64,000 nucleotides of DNA from JBCBSP01 sp039819095 (GTDB taxonomy: Bacteria > Pseudomonadota > Alphaproteobacteria > Caulobacterales > Maricaulaceae), in assembly GCA_039819095.1 (NCBI GenBank), contig JBCBSP010000006.1:124001-188000 (forward strand), in the 5' to 3' direction. A program made the translations under genes and the position numbers. A model generated the notes under the pieces. The model searched no databases. It had not been told where the DNA came from and worked only from the letters and a program-made list of their open reading frames with translations. Of this stretch, positions 35,959 to 43,066 are shown in pieces (position 1 is the stretch's first letter; the number at the start of each line of letters is the position of its first letter).

Positions 35959-36486
35959 TCAGGCGCCCAGAGCGCCCGACACGATGGAGGTCGTGGCGTT
36001 CCGGTTCAGGGCCCAGCAGCGCTCGGTCGACTGGGTGCAGCTGGGGCGCTCCTTACCGTAAGACACGGTGGAGATCCGGGCCGGCTCGACACCCTGGCTG
36101 ATCAGGAAGTCGCGCGCCGCATTGGCGCGGCGGGCGCCAAGGGCGAGGTTGTATTCGCGCGTGCCGCGCTCGTCGCAATTACCGGAAACCAGGATGCGAG
36201 CGCCGGGATACTGGCTCAGCCAGGCGGCCTGACGGCGCAGGGTGGCGCGCGCTTCGGTCGACAGGTCGGCGCGGTCGAGATCATAGAAAACACGATCGCC
36301 GGCGGTCACCTGGAAGTGACGTTCAGTGCCCGGCGTCGGGCCGGCCGGTTGCGGCGGCGGAGCCGGACGCGTGGTCGGCGGCGCGGTGGGCGCGGGAGTC
36401 GGGGTCGGGACCGGCTCAGGCTGGCTGGCGCAAGCGGCGGCGAGAAGGCCGATCAGACCGGCGGCTGCGAAGATTTTAAAGTTCAT
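35959..36486 (-). CDS. pal: Peptidoglycan-associated lipoprotein Pal
   Basis: Outer-membrane lipoprotein that grips peptidoglycan and interacts with TolB. From the ATG at 36486 it is 175 residues: lipoprotein signal ending LLAAAC (Cys19), a Pro/Thr-rich linker, and an OmpA-like domain with VFYDLDRADLS, the peptidoglycan-binding GNCDERGTREYN and LGARRANAARDFL. The frame remains open to 36600, but the Met at 36486 is the only one directly before a signal. It follows tolB closely. Two cysteines near the C-terminus (PSCTQSTERCW) could form a disulfide. Confidence 0.96.
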   Translation of the reverse strand: MNFKIFAAAGLIGLLAAACASQPEPVPTPTPAPTAPPTTRPAPPPQPAGPTPGTERHFQVTAGDRVFYDLDRADLSTEARATLRRQAAWLSQYPGARILVSGNCDERGTREYNLALGARRANAARDFLISQGVEPARISTVSYGKERPSCTQSTERCWALNRNATTSIVSGALGA

Positions 36487-36631
36487 GACGGCGAAGTCCC
36501 TCATAAGGCCCATCCGGGGGGTCCGCCCGGGGGCGACGCGGTGCGACCGGTTCAAGTCGTGTGTGATGCCCGCAAGACCCCTCAATTCCACGCTGCGCAC
36601 ATCGGTCTAGTGAACTCTAACCCTTGAGTTC

Positions 36632-37984
36632 TCAATCAATCAAGGGCGACCACGCCGGGTCGGACGACGCGCCTTGCGTGGGCAGGGGGCGCAGGTTGAA
36701 ACCAGCGAGATCAACGCTCCACACAGCATATTGCGTGCCATTGCGGCTGCGCTCGCCGCGCGTGAACAACAAGACCCGCCCGTTCGGCGACCAGGTCGGC
36801 GTATCAACGAAGAAGCCGCGATACAGGATCCGTTCCTCGCCGGAACCGTCCGAGCGCACCACGCCAACCATGAACTCGCCCTGATGGCGCTTGGTGAAGG
36901 CGATCAGATCGCCGCGCGGCGACCAGGACGGGGTGGTGTACAGCCCCTCGCCGAATGTGATCCGCTGTACGTCCGAGCCGTCCGCATTCATCACGTAGAG
37001 CTGGGAACGGCCGCCGCGCGAGGAGGAGAAGACCAGCCGCTCGCCGTCCGGCGCGTAGGACGGTTCGATATCGTCAGCCGGATGCGTGGTCAGTTGGCGG
37101 ATCTGCCGGGTGCGCAGGTCAAAGCTGAAGATGTCATGCTGGCCGCGCCGCTCCGCGCCCACCACGATGGAGCGCCCGTCCGGATGAAAGCGCGCCGACA
37201 GGGACTGGCCGTCACCAGCCAGATTCGGTCCGACATCGAACAGCGCTTCCTGCCGACCGGTGGCCAGATCGTACAGATAGGTGGTCGCTGAACCGTCGCG
37301 GAAGGACACGTAGGTGATCTGCTGCGCGCTTGGCGAATAATTCGGCAACAGCGCCATATAGCTGCGGTCGGTCAGGTAGGACGGGTTGGCGCCGTCCTGA
37401 TCCATGATGGCCAGGCGCCGCGTCGGCTCGCCATTGGGTCCGCTGCCTTCAGCGACATAGACGATGCGGGTGTCGAAATACCCGCTCTCGCCGGTCAGAC
37501 GCTCATAGACCGCGTCTGAAATCTTGTGGGCGACCCGGCGCCAATTCTCAGGAACGGAAACAAACTGCAGACCCAGCATCTGCTGTTCGGCGGCGGTGTC
37601 CCACAGCCGGAAAGCAACCAGAAGCCGGCCGTCTTCGGCCACCGTCACCCGACCGGACAGGAGGATCGAAGCGTTGATCACCCGCCAGTCGGAAAAGCGC
37701 GGGCGCAGATCGATATTCTCGATCTCTTCGATATAAGCGGCCTGGTCGATCGGGCTGAACAGTCCGGAGCGGTCCAGATTGGCCGCCACCACGCGGGCGA
37801 TATCCGAACCCGCCTCCTCTGCAACGCCGTCAGAACCGATAAAGTCCGGGATCGCGACGGGCAGCGGATCAAGATGGCCTTCGGTGACATCCACGACGAG
37901 CTGGGCGCGCGCCGCGCCAGTCAGGGCGAGAACGAGGAGGAGAGCGGAAAACAGTCGGGCGAAGAGCGTCAGTCGGGCGGTCAT
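36632..37984 (-). CDS. tolB: Tol-Pal system translocation protein TolB
   Basis: Periplasmic beta-propeller of the Tol-Pal complex, which relays between TolA and Pal. It has a signal peptide (about 1-27, ALTGAARAQ), an N-terminal domain with VAIPDFIGSDG, and a propeller with repeated NYSPSAQQITYVSF, ARFHPDGRS, SYAPDGERLVFSS, SWSPRGDLIAF and TWSPNGRVLLF units. Length of 450 is typical. It lies between tolA and pal in the canonical order. The ribosome binding site before the ATG at 37984 is weak. Confidence 0.97.
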   Translation of the reverse strand: MTARLTLFARLFSALLLVLALTGAARAQLVVDVTEGHLDPLPVAIPDFIGSDGVAEEAGSDIARVVAANLDRSGLFSPIDQAAYIEEIENIDLRPRFSDWRVINASILLSGRVTVAEDGRLLVAFRLWDTAAEQQMLGLQFVSVPENWRRVAHKISDAVYERLTGESGYFDTRIVYVAEGSGPNGEPTRRLAIMDQDGANPSYLTDRSYMALLPNYSPSAQQITYVSFRDGSATTYLYDLATGRQEALFDVGPNLAGDGQSLSARFHPDGRSIVVGAERRGQHDIFSFDLRTRQIRQLTTHPADDIEPSYAPDGERLVFSSSRGGRSQLYVMNADGSDVQRITFGEGLYTTPSWSPRGDLIAFTKRHQGEFMVGVVRSDGSGEERILYRGFFVDTPTWSPNGRVLLFTRGERSRNGTQYAVWSVDLAGFNLRPLPTQGASSDPAWSPLID

Positions 37985-38026
37985 GGTCGATCAGGCTCCT
38001 GGGGTCTGAAACTCGGGGCAGTCAAT

Positions 38027-38803
38027 TCAATACATAGACGGGTCGAAATTGACGGTTATGCGGCGCCAGTCGCCATATTGACCCGCCGGCATTCTGTAAG
38101 GCGCGCATTCGACCACCGCGCGCACTGCGCGTTCGCCGGCCACGCGCAGAAACGCATCCCCGGAAAAGCGAACCCGGCTCTCGTCACGCAGGCGAGGAGC
38201 CTGTGACAGGCTGCCGTCGCGCTCCAGCCAGACATCGACGCTAACGCGCAGCGCTTCGGGATTAGGCGCATCGACCGGCGCGCGCCAGCAGCGCGATGTC
38301 TGCGCGCGGAACAGATCGGCCATGGTCGCGGTCATATCCGTGCCGGCGCCGGCGCCGCGGCGCTCGGCGCCTTCCTCGGCCTGCCGGTCGGAGCTTGTAT
38401 CTTCACGGGCCCGGTCAACCAGGCCGGACAGGGCGTCCAGATCGAACGGGTTGGGTTCCGGCTCGGGCTCGGGTTCCGGCTCGGACTGCGCTTCGGGCTC
38501 AGCTTCCGGTTCCGGGGCGGGCGGAACCAACTCAGGTTCAGGTTCAGGCTCCGGGGCGATGGGCTCCGGCTCAGGCGGAACCGGTTCCGGCTCGGGCTCG
38601 GGCTCGGGCTCAGGTTCAGGCTCCGGCTCTGGTTCGGGCCGAGCCGCGCGCACATTGGTTTCAGGGCCGAGCGTCACAAGCTCCACCGGCACGATCAGGC
38701 TTTCACGCAGCTGGCTGGCGGCGCTCGGAAAATAGATGAAGGCCGTCGCCACCAGGCCGACATGAATCCCGACAGAGAAGAAGAAGCCGAAGAGCGCGCG
38801 CAT
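38027..38803 (-). CDS. tolA: TolA-like energy transducer with long Glu-Pro repeat
   Basis: Inner-membrane protein that couples TolQR to the periplasm. There is one N-terminal helix (about residues 4-26), then a rigid linker at residues 56-119 that is almost entirely Glu-Pro dipeptides, a charged segment, and a C-terminal domain of about 100 residues (TSRCWRAPVD, VDVWLERDGSL, VVECAPYRMP) resembling TolA domain III. The usual TolA linker is helical and Ala/Lys-rich, whereas this one is TonB-like, a variant common in alphaproteobacteria. Its place between tolR and tolB supports the TolA role. The linker DNA is a hexamer-type repeat likely to vary in length between strains. Confidence 0.92.
   Translation of the reverse strand: MRALFGFFFSVGIHVGLVATAFIYFPSAASQLRESLIVPVELVTLGPETNVRAARPEPEPEPEPEPEPEPEPEPVPPEPEPIAPEPEPEPELVPPAPEPEAEPEAQSEPEPEPEPEPNPFDLDALSGLVDRAREDTSSDRQAEEGAERRGAGAGTDMTATMADLFRAQTSRCWRAPVDAPNPEALRVSVDVWLERDGSLSQAPRLRDESRVRFSGDAFLRVAGERAVRAVVECAPYRMPAGQYGDWRRITVNFDPSMY
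38447..38638. repeat. Low-complexity Glu-Pro-coding repeat inside tolA
   Basis: On the plus strand the tract is made of near-repeats of GGCTC(G/C) and GGTTC(C/A), encoding alternating Glu and Pro on the minus strand. It is imperfect in third positions, which shows selection for the protein sequence rather than recent expansion. Confidence 0.8.
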
Positions 38804-38826
38804 GGGCCTGTGAAACGCCCCCTCGC

Positions 38827-39255
38827 CTACTCGCTGACAGGGTCGGTCACGAGACCGATATCGGCGTAGCCGGCGGCGGAGATGCGCGCCATGACGCGCA
38901 TCACCTCGCCATAATCCACGCTTTCATCGGCCCGGATATAGACCCGCGCATCGGACCCCGCCCCGGCGATGGCTTCCAGTCGCCCGATCAGCTCGTCATA
39001 GGAGATTTCCGTCTCCTGAAGGTAAAGCTGCCCGTCTTCTAATATGGTGATGGTCAGCGGCTCTTCCGACGTGGTCATGGCGCGCGCCTCAGTGTCGGGC
39101 AGGTCGACTTCGACCCCGACCGTGAGCAGCGGCGCGGCGACCATGAAGACGATGAGCAGGACCAGCATCACGTCCACGAAAGGCGTGACATTGATCTCCG
39201 CATTCGGCTTCCAGCGCCGACGTCCCCCGCCGTTCGAGCTTGTGCTTCCGGCCAT
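38827..39255 (-). CDS. tolR: Tol system proton-channel subunit TolR (ExbD family)
   Basis: Partner of TolQ in using proton motive force to drive TolA. It has a single membrane helix at about residues 22-42 with the conserved acidic residue in INVTPFVDVMLVLLIVFMV, followed by a periplasmic domain (LPDTEARAM, VYIRADESVDYGEVMRVM). At 142 residues it is normal length. It starts five bases after the tolQ stop. Confidence 0.97.
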   Translation of the reverse strand: MAGSTSSNGGGRRRWKPNAEINVTPFVDVMLVLLIVFMVAAPLLTVGVEVDLPDTEARAMTTSEEPLTITILEDGQLYLQETEISYDELIGRLEAIAGAGSDARVYIRADESVDYGEVMRVMARISAAGYADIGLVTDPVSE

Positions 39256-39260
39256 AGCGC

Positions 39261-39914
39261 TCAGTCCTGACGGGCGGCCAGCGCCGCCAGATCATCGACA
39301 AAGCCTTCCAGCTTCGCGCCGTACTTGCCGAGATTGGAGCTCAGCCCGTTAAAGAACATCACCGCCGGGATGGCCGCCAGCAGGCCCAGCGCGGTGGCGA
39401 ACAGCGCCTCGGCGATCCCCGGCGCCACGACCGCCAGGCTGGTGTTTTCCGTCGCGGCGATCGCGCGGAAGGAGTTCATGATGCCCCAGACCGTGCCGAA
39501 AAGGCCGATAAAGGGCGCGGCTGAACCGATAATGGCCAGGATGCCGAGCCCGCTTTCAAGCCGGCTCAGCTCGCGGCTGGCTTCAGCCCCGGCGGACTTT
39601 TCCACCGAGACCTGATCAAAATCACGAAGCGCAGCCGCCAGCACGCGGCCATAGGGGTCCTTGGGCTGGCGCGCATGGCGCTCGGCCATCGCATCCAGGC
39701 TCGTCCCGCTCCAGAACTCGTCCTCAAACGAACGGGCCTTCGAATGCAGGCCGGCATACTGCATCGATTTTTCGATCGCGATCGCCCAGGACCAGATCGA
39801 CATGATGGCCAGAATCGCCATCACCGCCTTCACGACGATGTCGGCGCGCATGAAAAGGTAGAGGATAGTCATTTCCTGCCCAGGCTGGGCCAGTTCCACC
39901 GCGACGGATTCCAT
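39261..39914 (-). CDS. tolQ: Tol system proton-channel subunit TolQ (ExbB family)
   Basis: Inner-membrane protein with three membrane helices (about 25-45, 130-155 and 165-188), forming the pentameric stator-like channel with TolR. Recognisable segments are MSIWSWAIAIEKSMQ, LGILAIIGSAAPFIGLFGTVWGIMNSF and PGIAEALFATALGLLAAIPAV. Length 217 is close to that of E. coli TolQ (230). It begins the tolQRAB series; a gap of about 200 bases to ybgC may hold an extra promoter, though none is obvious. Confidence 0.97.
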   Translation of the reverse strand: MESVAVELAQPGQEMTILYLFMRADIVVKAVMAILAIMSIWSWAIAIEKSMQYAGLHSKARSFEDEFWSGTSLDAMAERHARQPKDPYGRVLAAALRDFDQVSVEKSAGAEASRELSRLESGLGILAIIGSAAPFIGLFGTVWGIMNSFRAIAATENTSLAVVAPGIAEALFATALGLLAAIPAVMFFNGLSSNLGKYGAKLEGFVDDLAALAARQD

Positions 39915-40111
39915 ATCGGTTTCTCTTCGCTCCCCTCAAGGCGACGGGCGCGCCCGATCGCAAATCCAGTGTCCCGCCAAAGCGTTCATGCTTCAGCGCC
40001 GGTCGGGCGGTGATACAAGCCCGGCGCGCCCGCGCCAAGCCATCCCCCGTTACTCATCCGGCGCGATGCAAGAGACTTGCCGCGCCAATGGGGCGATTTG
40101 ATGAAAGCGCT

Positions 40112-40552
40112 TCAGGTTTCGCACACAAACGAGATTGCATCGACGACCCGCGTCGGCATGCGGCGCGGGCGGCCATCCAGATCAATGCAGGCGGCCTCCA
40201 CGCTGGCTTCAGCCAGGATTTCCCCGCCACGCCGGATGATCTGCTCCACGCGCATGCGCGCGCCCTTCATCTCAACAAAGCGCGTCTCCACCGTCAGCGC
40301 ATCATCGATCCGCGCCGGGCGCAGATATTTCACATGGAGATCGCGCACCGCGAAGCCGAGCGGGCTATCACCGTCCAGCAGCTCAGAATGCGACACGCCG
40401 GCTGAACGCAGCGCCTCGGTCCGACCGCGTTCGAAGAATTTCAGATAGTTGGCGTAATAGACCACGCCGGTGAAGTCCGTGTCCTCGTAATACACCCGCA
40501 CCAGGAGGCGATGGACGCCCTCGGTCCAGATGCCGGCGGCTGGCTCGCTCAT
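40112..40552 (-). CDS. ybgC: Tol-Pal associated acyl-CoA thioesterase YbgC
   Basis: Hotdog-fold thioesterase of 146 residues acting on short acyl-CoA or acyl-ACP. The catalytic Asp region is RVYYEDTDFTGVVYYANYLKF (Asp at about 25), typical of the 4-hydroxybenzoyl-CoA thioesterase group; FERGRTEALRSAG and VKYLRPARIDD follow. Its link to Tol-Pal is by gene order, conserved in many proteobacteria. The ATG overlaps the ruvB stop by 4 bp, joining the ruv and tol genes. Confidence 0.95.
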   Translation of the reverse strand: MSEPAAGIWTEGVHRLLVRVYYEDTDFTGVVYYANYLKFFERGRTEALRSAGVSHSELLDGDSPLGFAVRDLHVKYLRPARIDDALTVETRFVEMKGARMRVEQIIRRGGEILAEASVEAACIDLDGRPRRMPTRVVDAISFVCET

Positions 40553-41580
40553 GGTTCGTCCCCGAACAGGTCGGGCGCGGCTTTCGGCGGCGTCAGCCCC
40601 AGATGGGTCCAGGCGCGCGGCGCCGCGATCCGCCCTCTTGGCGTGCGCTGGATGAAGCCCTGCTGGATGAGGAAGGGTTCAACCACTTCTTCCAGAGCAT
40701 CGCGCGCCTCTGCGCACGCCGCAGCCAGCGTCTCCACGCCTGCCGGACCGCCGGCGAACCCTTCGATGAGAACCCGCAGATAGCGCCGGTCGAGACTGTC
40801 GAGCCCGACCTCGTCCACCTCCAGACGCTTCAGCGCCTTGTCGGCCACGGCTGCGTTGATGAGAGGCGCGGCATCCGCTTCGGCAAAATCGCGCACCCGC
40901 CTCAGGAGCCGCCCCGCCACGCGCGGCGTGCCGCGGGCCCGTCGCGCGATCTCGCGCGCGCCCGCCTCGTCCATCGCCGCGCCCAGCTTTCGCGCGCCCC
41001 GCGTCACGATGCTGGCGAGCTCACCGACATCGTAGAATTCCAACCGAACCGGCACGCCGAAGCGGTCGCGAAGCGGCGTCGCCAGGAGCCCGGCGCGCGT
41101 GGTCGCCCCAACCAGCGTGAAGGGGGGAAGATCGATCCGCACCGTGCGCGCGCTCGGCCCCTCGCCGATCACCAGGTCGAGGCAGAAATCTTCCATCGCC
41201 GGGTAGAGAATTTCCTCAACGGCCGGCATCAGACGGTGAATCTCGTCAATAAAGAGCACGTCGCGCTCTTCCAGATTGGTCAGGATGGCGGCGAGGTCGC
41301 CCGCCTTGGCGATCACCGGCCCGGACGTGGCGCGGAAGTTCACGCCAAGCTCCTTGGCCACGATCTGCGCCAGCGTGGTCTTGCCCAGGCCCGGAGGCCC
41401 CGAAAGGAGCACATGATCCAGCGCCTCATCGCGCCCGCCGGCGGCGGACACAAAGACCTTCAGATTGTCGATCGCAGCCGTCTGCCCGACGAAATCATCA
41501 AAGGCGAGCGGGCGCAGCGCCTTGTCGCGACCATCGCCGGTGGCCGGCTCAGCGCTGATGATGCGCTCCTCCTCACTCAT
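40549..41580 (-). CDS. ruvB: Holliday junction branch-migration ATPase RuvB
   Basis: Hexameric AAA+ motor that drives branch migration with RuvA. The motifs are LSGPPGLGKTTLA (Walker A), VLFIDEIHRL (Walker B), GATTRAGLLATPLRDRFG (sensor 1/Arg finger region) and a C-terminal winged helix (LIQQGFIQRTPRGR). I take the ATG at 41580 (MSEEERIISAE), the usual RuvB start; the open frame reaches 41712 but that upstream part is a translated palindromic repeat. In contrast to the usual tight ruvAB pair, 213 bases with two hairpins separate it from ruvA. Confidence 0.97.
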   Translation of the reverse strand: MSEEERIISAEPATGDGRDKALRPLAFDDFVGQTAAIDNLKVFVSAAGGRDEALDHVLLSGPPGLGKTTLAQIVAKELGVNFRATSGPVIAKAGDLAAILTNLEERDVLFIDEIHRLMPAVEEILYPAMEDFCLDLVIGEGPSARTVRIDLPPFTLVGATTRAGLLATPLRDRFGVPVRLEFYDVGELASIVTRGARKLGAAMDEAGAREIARRARGTPRVAGRLLRRVRDFAEADAAPLINAAVADKALKRLEVDEVGLDSLDRRYLRVLIEGFAGGPAGVETLAAACAEARDALEEVVEPFLIQQGFIQRTPRGRIAAPRAWTHLGLTPPKAAPDLFGDEP

Positions 41581-41614
41581 GACCTGGGCCCGTGCATCGG
41601 CGCGGCATGATAAG

Positions 41615-41643
41615 GCGTTTCCCCGGCCTTCGCCGGGAAGACG
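41615..41643. repeat. Imperfect hairpin in the ruvA-ruvB spacer
   Basis: GCGTTTCCCCGGC and GCCGGGAAGACGC pair over 11 of 13 positions around a CTTC loop. It lies beside the larger inverted repeat at 41669-41773 and may be part of the same inserted element. Confidence 0.45.
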
Positions 41644-41668
41644 CCAGTGGGGAGAAGGGTTTTCGCGT

Positions 41669-41773
41669 GTCATCCCGGACTTGAGCCGGGACCCATTGCG
41701 TGACGTTGACACCCGCGTCTCTCATGGCAGGCCAACCGGAATGGGTCCCGGATCGCTCCGCGTCCGGGATGAC
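41669..41773. repeat. Dispersed-type palindromic repeat element between ruvA and ruvB
   Basis: Ends are exact inverse complements (GTCATCCCGGAC and GTCCGGGATGAC), and further in CGGGACCCATT pairs with AATGGGTCCCG. This is the intergenic GTCATCCCGGAC...GGGACCCA palindrome type widely seen in alphaproteobacterial genomes. Only this copy is seen in the window. It can be translated into a spurious open frame rich in VIPDAERSGTH. Confidence 0.75.
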
Positions 41774-41793
41774 AGGGCGCCGGTTTGCCACAC

Positions 41794-42441
41794 TCACCGC
41801 GCCAGCTCCTTCAGAGCGGCCTTGATCAGCGCGCCTTCAGCGGCCTCATCGCCCAGCTGGCCCAGCGCAAGCGCGGCGGCCTGACGGGCTTCGCCTTCGC
41901 CATAACCCAGATTGATCAAGGCGGAGACGGCGCCTTCGCGCGCAGCCGATGCGCCCAGTGATACAGCTTCGCCACCAGCGGGCGCCGCCGTTGCGGGTTT
42001 GCGCGCGGATACCGGCTCAAACCGCGCGGCCCTGCGACCGACCGGCGGCGCCTTGTCCTTCAGCTCCGTCGCGATGCGCTGGGCGAGCTTCTTGCCGACG
42101 CCTTTGGCGCGCTCGAAGGCGGACGCATCGCCAAGCGCGGCGGCATTTTCCACCTCGGAGATGGTCAGCGCGTCCAAGAGGGACAGCGCATGTTTCGCGC
42201 CTACCCCCTGCACCGACTGAAGACGCACGAACCAGGCCCGCTCCGGCTCTGAAAGAAAGCCGAACAGCTTGAACGCGTCCTCACGCACATAGGTCTCGAT
42301 ATGAAGCTGGGCCGTCTCGCCGGGATTAAGCGCGGACAGGGCGCGCACGCCCAGCTGCACGAGATAGCCGACCCCGCCAACCTCGATTACGGCCTCGTCC
42401 TCGCCCAGACTGTCGACCACGCCCTTCAGCTTGCCGATCAT
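41794..42441 (-). CDS. ruvA: Holliday junction DNA-binding protein RuvA
   Basis: Binds four-way junctions and recruits RuvB. It has an N-terminal OB-fold (MIGKLKGVVDSLGEDEAVIEVGGVGY), helix-hairpin-helix motifs (LQSVQGVGAKHALSLL, AKGVGKKLAQRIATELK), a flexible Ala-rich linker and a C-terminal RuvB-binding domain (ALINLGYGEGEARQA). It is 215 residues. The ATG overlaps the ruvC stop (ATGA). Confidence 0.97.
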   Translation of the reverse strand: MIGKLKGVVDSLGEDEAVIEVGGVGYLVQLGVRALSALNPGETAQLHIETYVREDAFKLFGFLSEPERAWFVRLQSVQGVGAKHALSLLDALTISEVENAAALGDASAFERAKGVGKKLAQRIATELKDKAPPVGRRAARFEPVSARKPATAAPAGGEAVSLGASAAREGAVSALINLGYGEGEARQAAALALGQLGDEAAEGALIKAALKELAR

Positions 42442-42932
42442 GAAGCCATCCTTGCCGCCGCCCCGCGATGATTGGCGTGGCAGATCGCCACCGCCAACGC
42501 GTCCGCCGCGTCCGCATCCGCCTTCGAGCCGGGCAACAGCACCGCAACCATCGCGGCGACCTGGGTTTTGTCCGCGCCGCCGGTCCCGACGACCGACTTT
42601 TTCACCAGACGGGCCGCGTATTCTCCAACGCGAAGCCCGGCGCGGGCCGGCGCCAGCACGGCTGCAGCGCGCGCCTGTCCCAGCTTCAGGGCGCTGCCCG
42701 GATTGGCGTGAACGAACTGGTCTTCGACCGCCGCTTCATCGGGGCGGTGCTCGGCGATGAGGGCTCCGACAGCGTCATGAATGGCGCACAGGCGCTGCGG
42801 CAGCTCGGTGCGCGGCGGTTTGATCACCCCGTATCCGACCAGCGACAGGCGCGAGCCGGCCTGCTCGATCACCCCCCAGCCGGTGATGTTGAGGCCGGGA
42901 TCAATCCCGAGAATGCGAATCGGCGAACTCAT
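42438..42932 (-). CDS. ruvC: Holliday junction endonuclease RuvC
   Basis: Resolves Holliday junctions by paired nicks. The RNase H-like acidic residues are visible: Asp in LGIDPGLNITGWG, Glu in AAVEDQFVH and the pair in DADAADALAVA. From the ATG at 42932 (MSSPIRILGID) it is 164 residues; an in-frame extension to 42965 is not needed. It is the first gene of the long minus-strand ruvC-ruvA-ruvB-ybgC-tol unit, and its promoter must lie in the 134 bases shared with the divergent sulfatase gene. Confidence 0.96.
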   Translation of the reverse strand: MSSPIRILGIDPGLNITGWGVIEQAGSRLSLVGYGVIKPPRTELPQRLCAIHDAVGALIAEHRPDEAAVEDQFVHANPGSALKLGQARAAAVLAPARAGLRVGEYAARLVKKSVVGTGGADKTQVAAMVAVLLPGSKADADAADALAVAICHANHRGAAARMAS

Positions 42933-43066
42933 GCGCGAAGCATAGCCTGAGTTGGGCTCGCACACGCCAGCGCGCGATGCAGGCTTACAGCCGGCCAGAG
43001 CGCGGCTTGCCGGAGCCTAAGCCGGCGGGCAGGCTGTGTGCATCAAACCAATGAGGACGTTTGCCG

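Noticed and set aside
41573..41797. Small minus-strand open frame between ruvA and ruvB with VIPDAERSGTH-type sequence
   Set aside because: It is a translation of the palindromic repeat; such products are a known annotation artefact.
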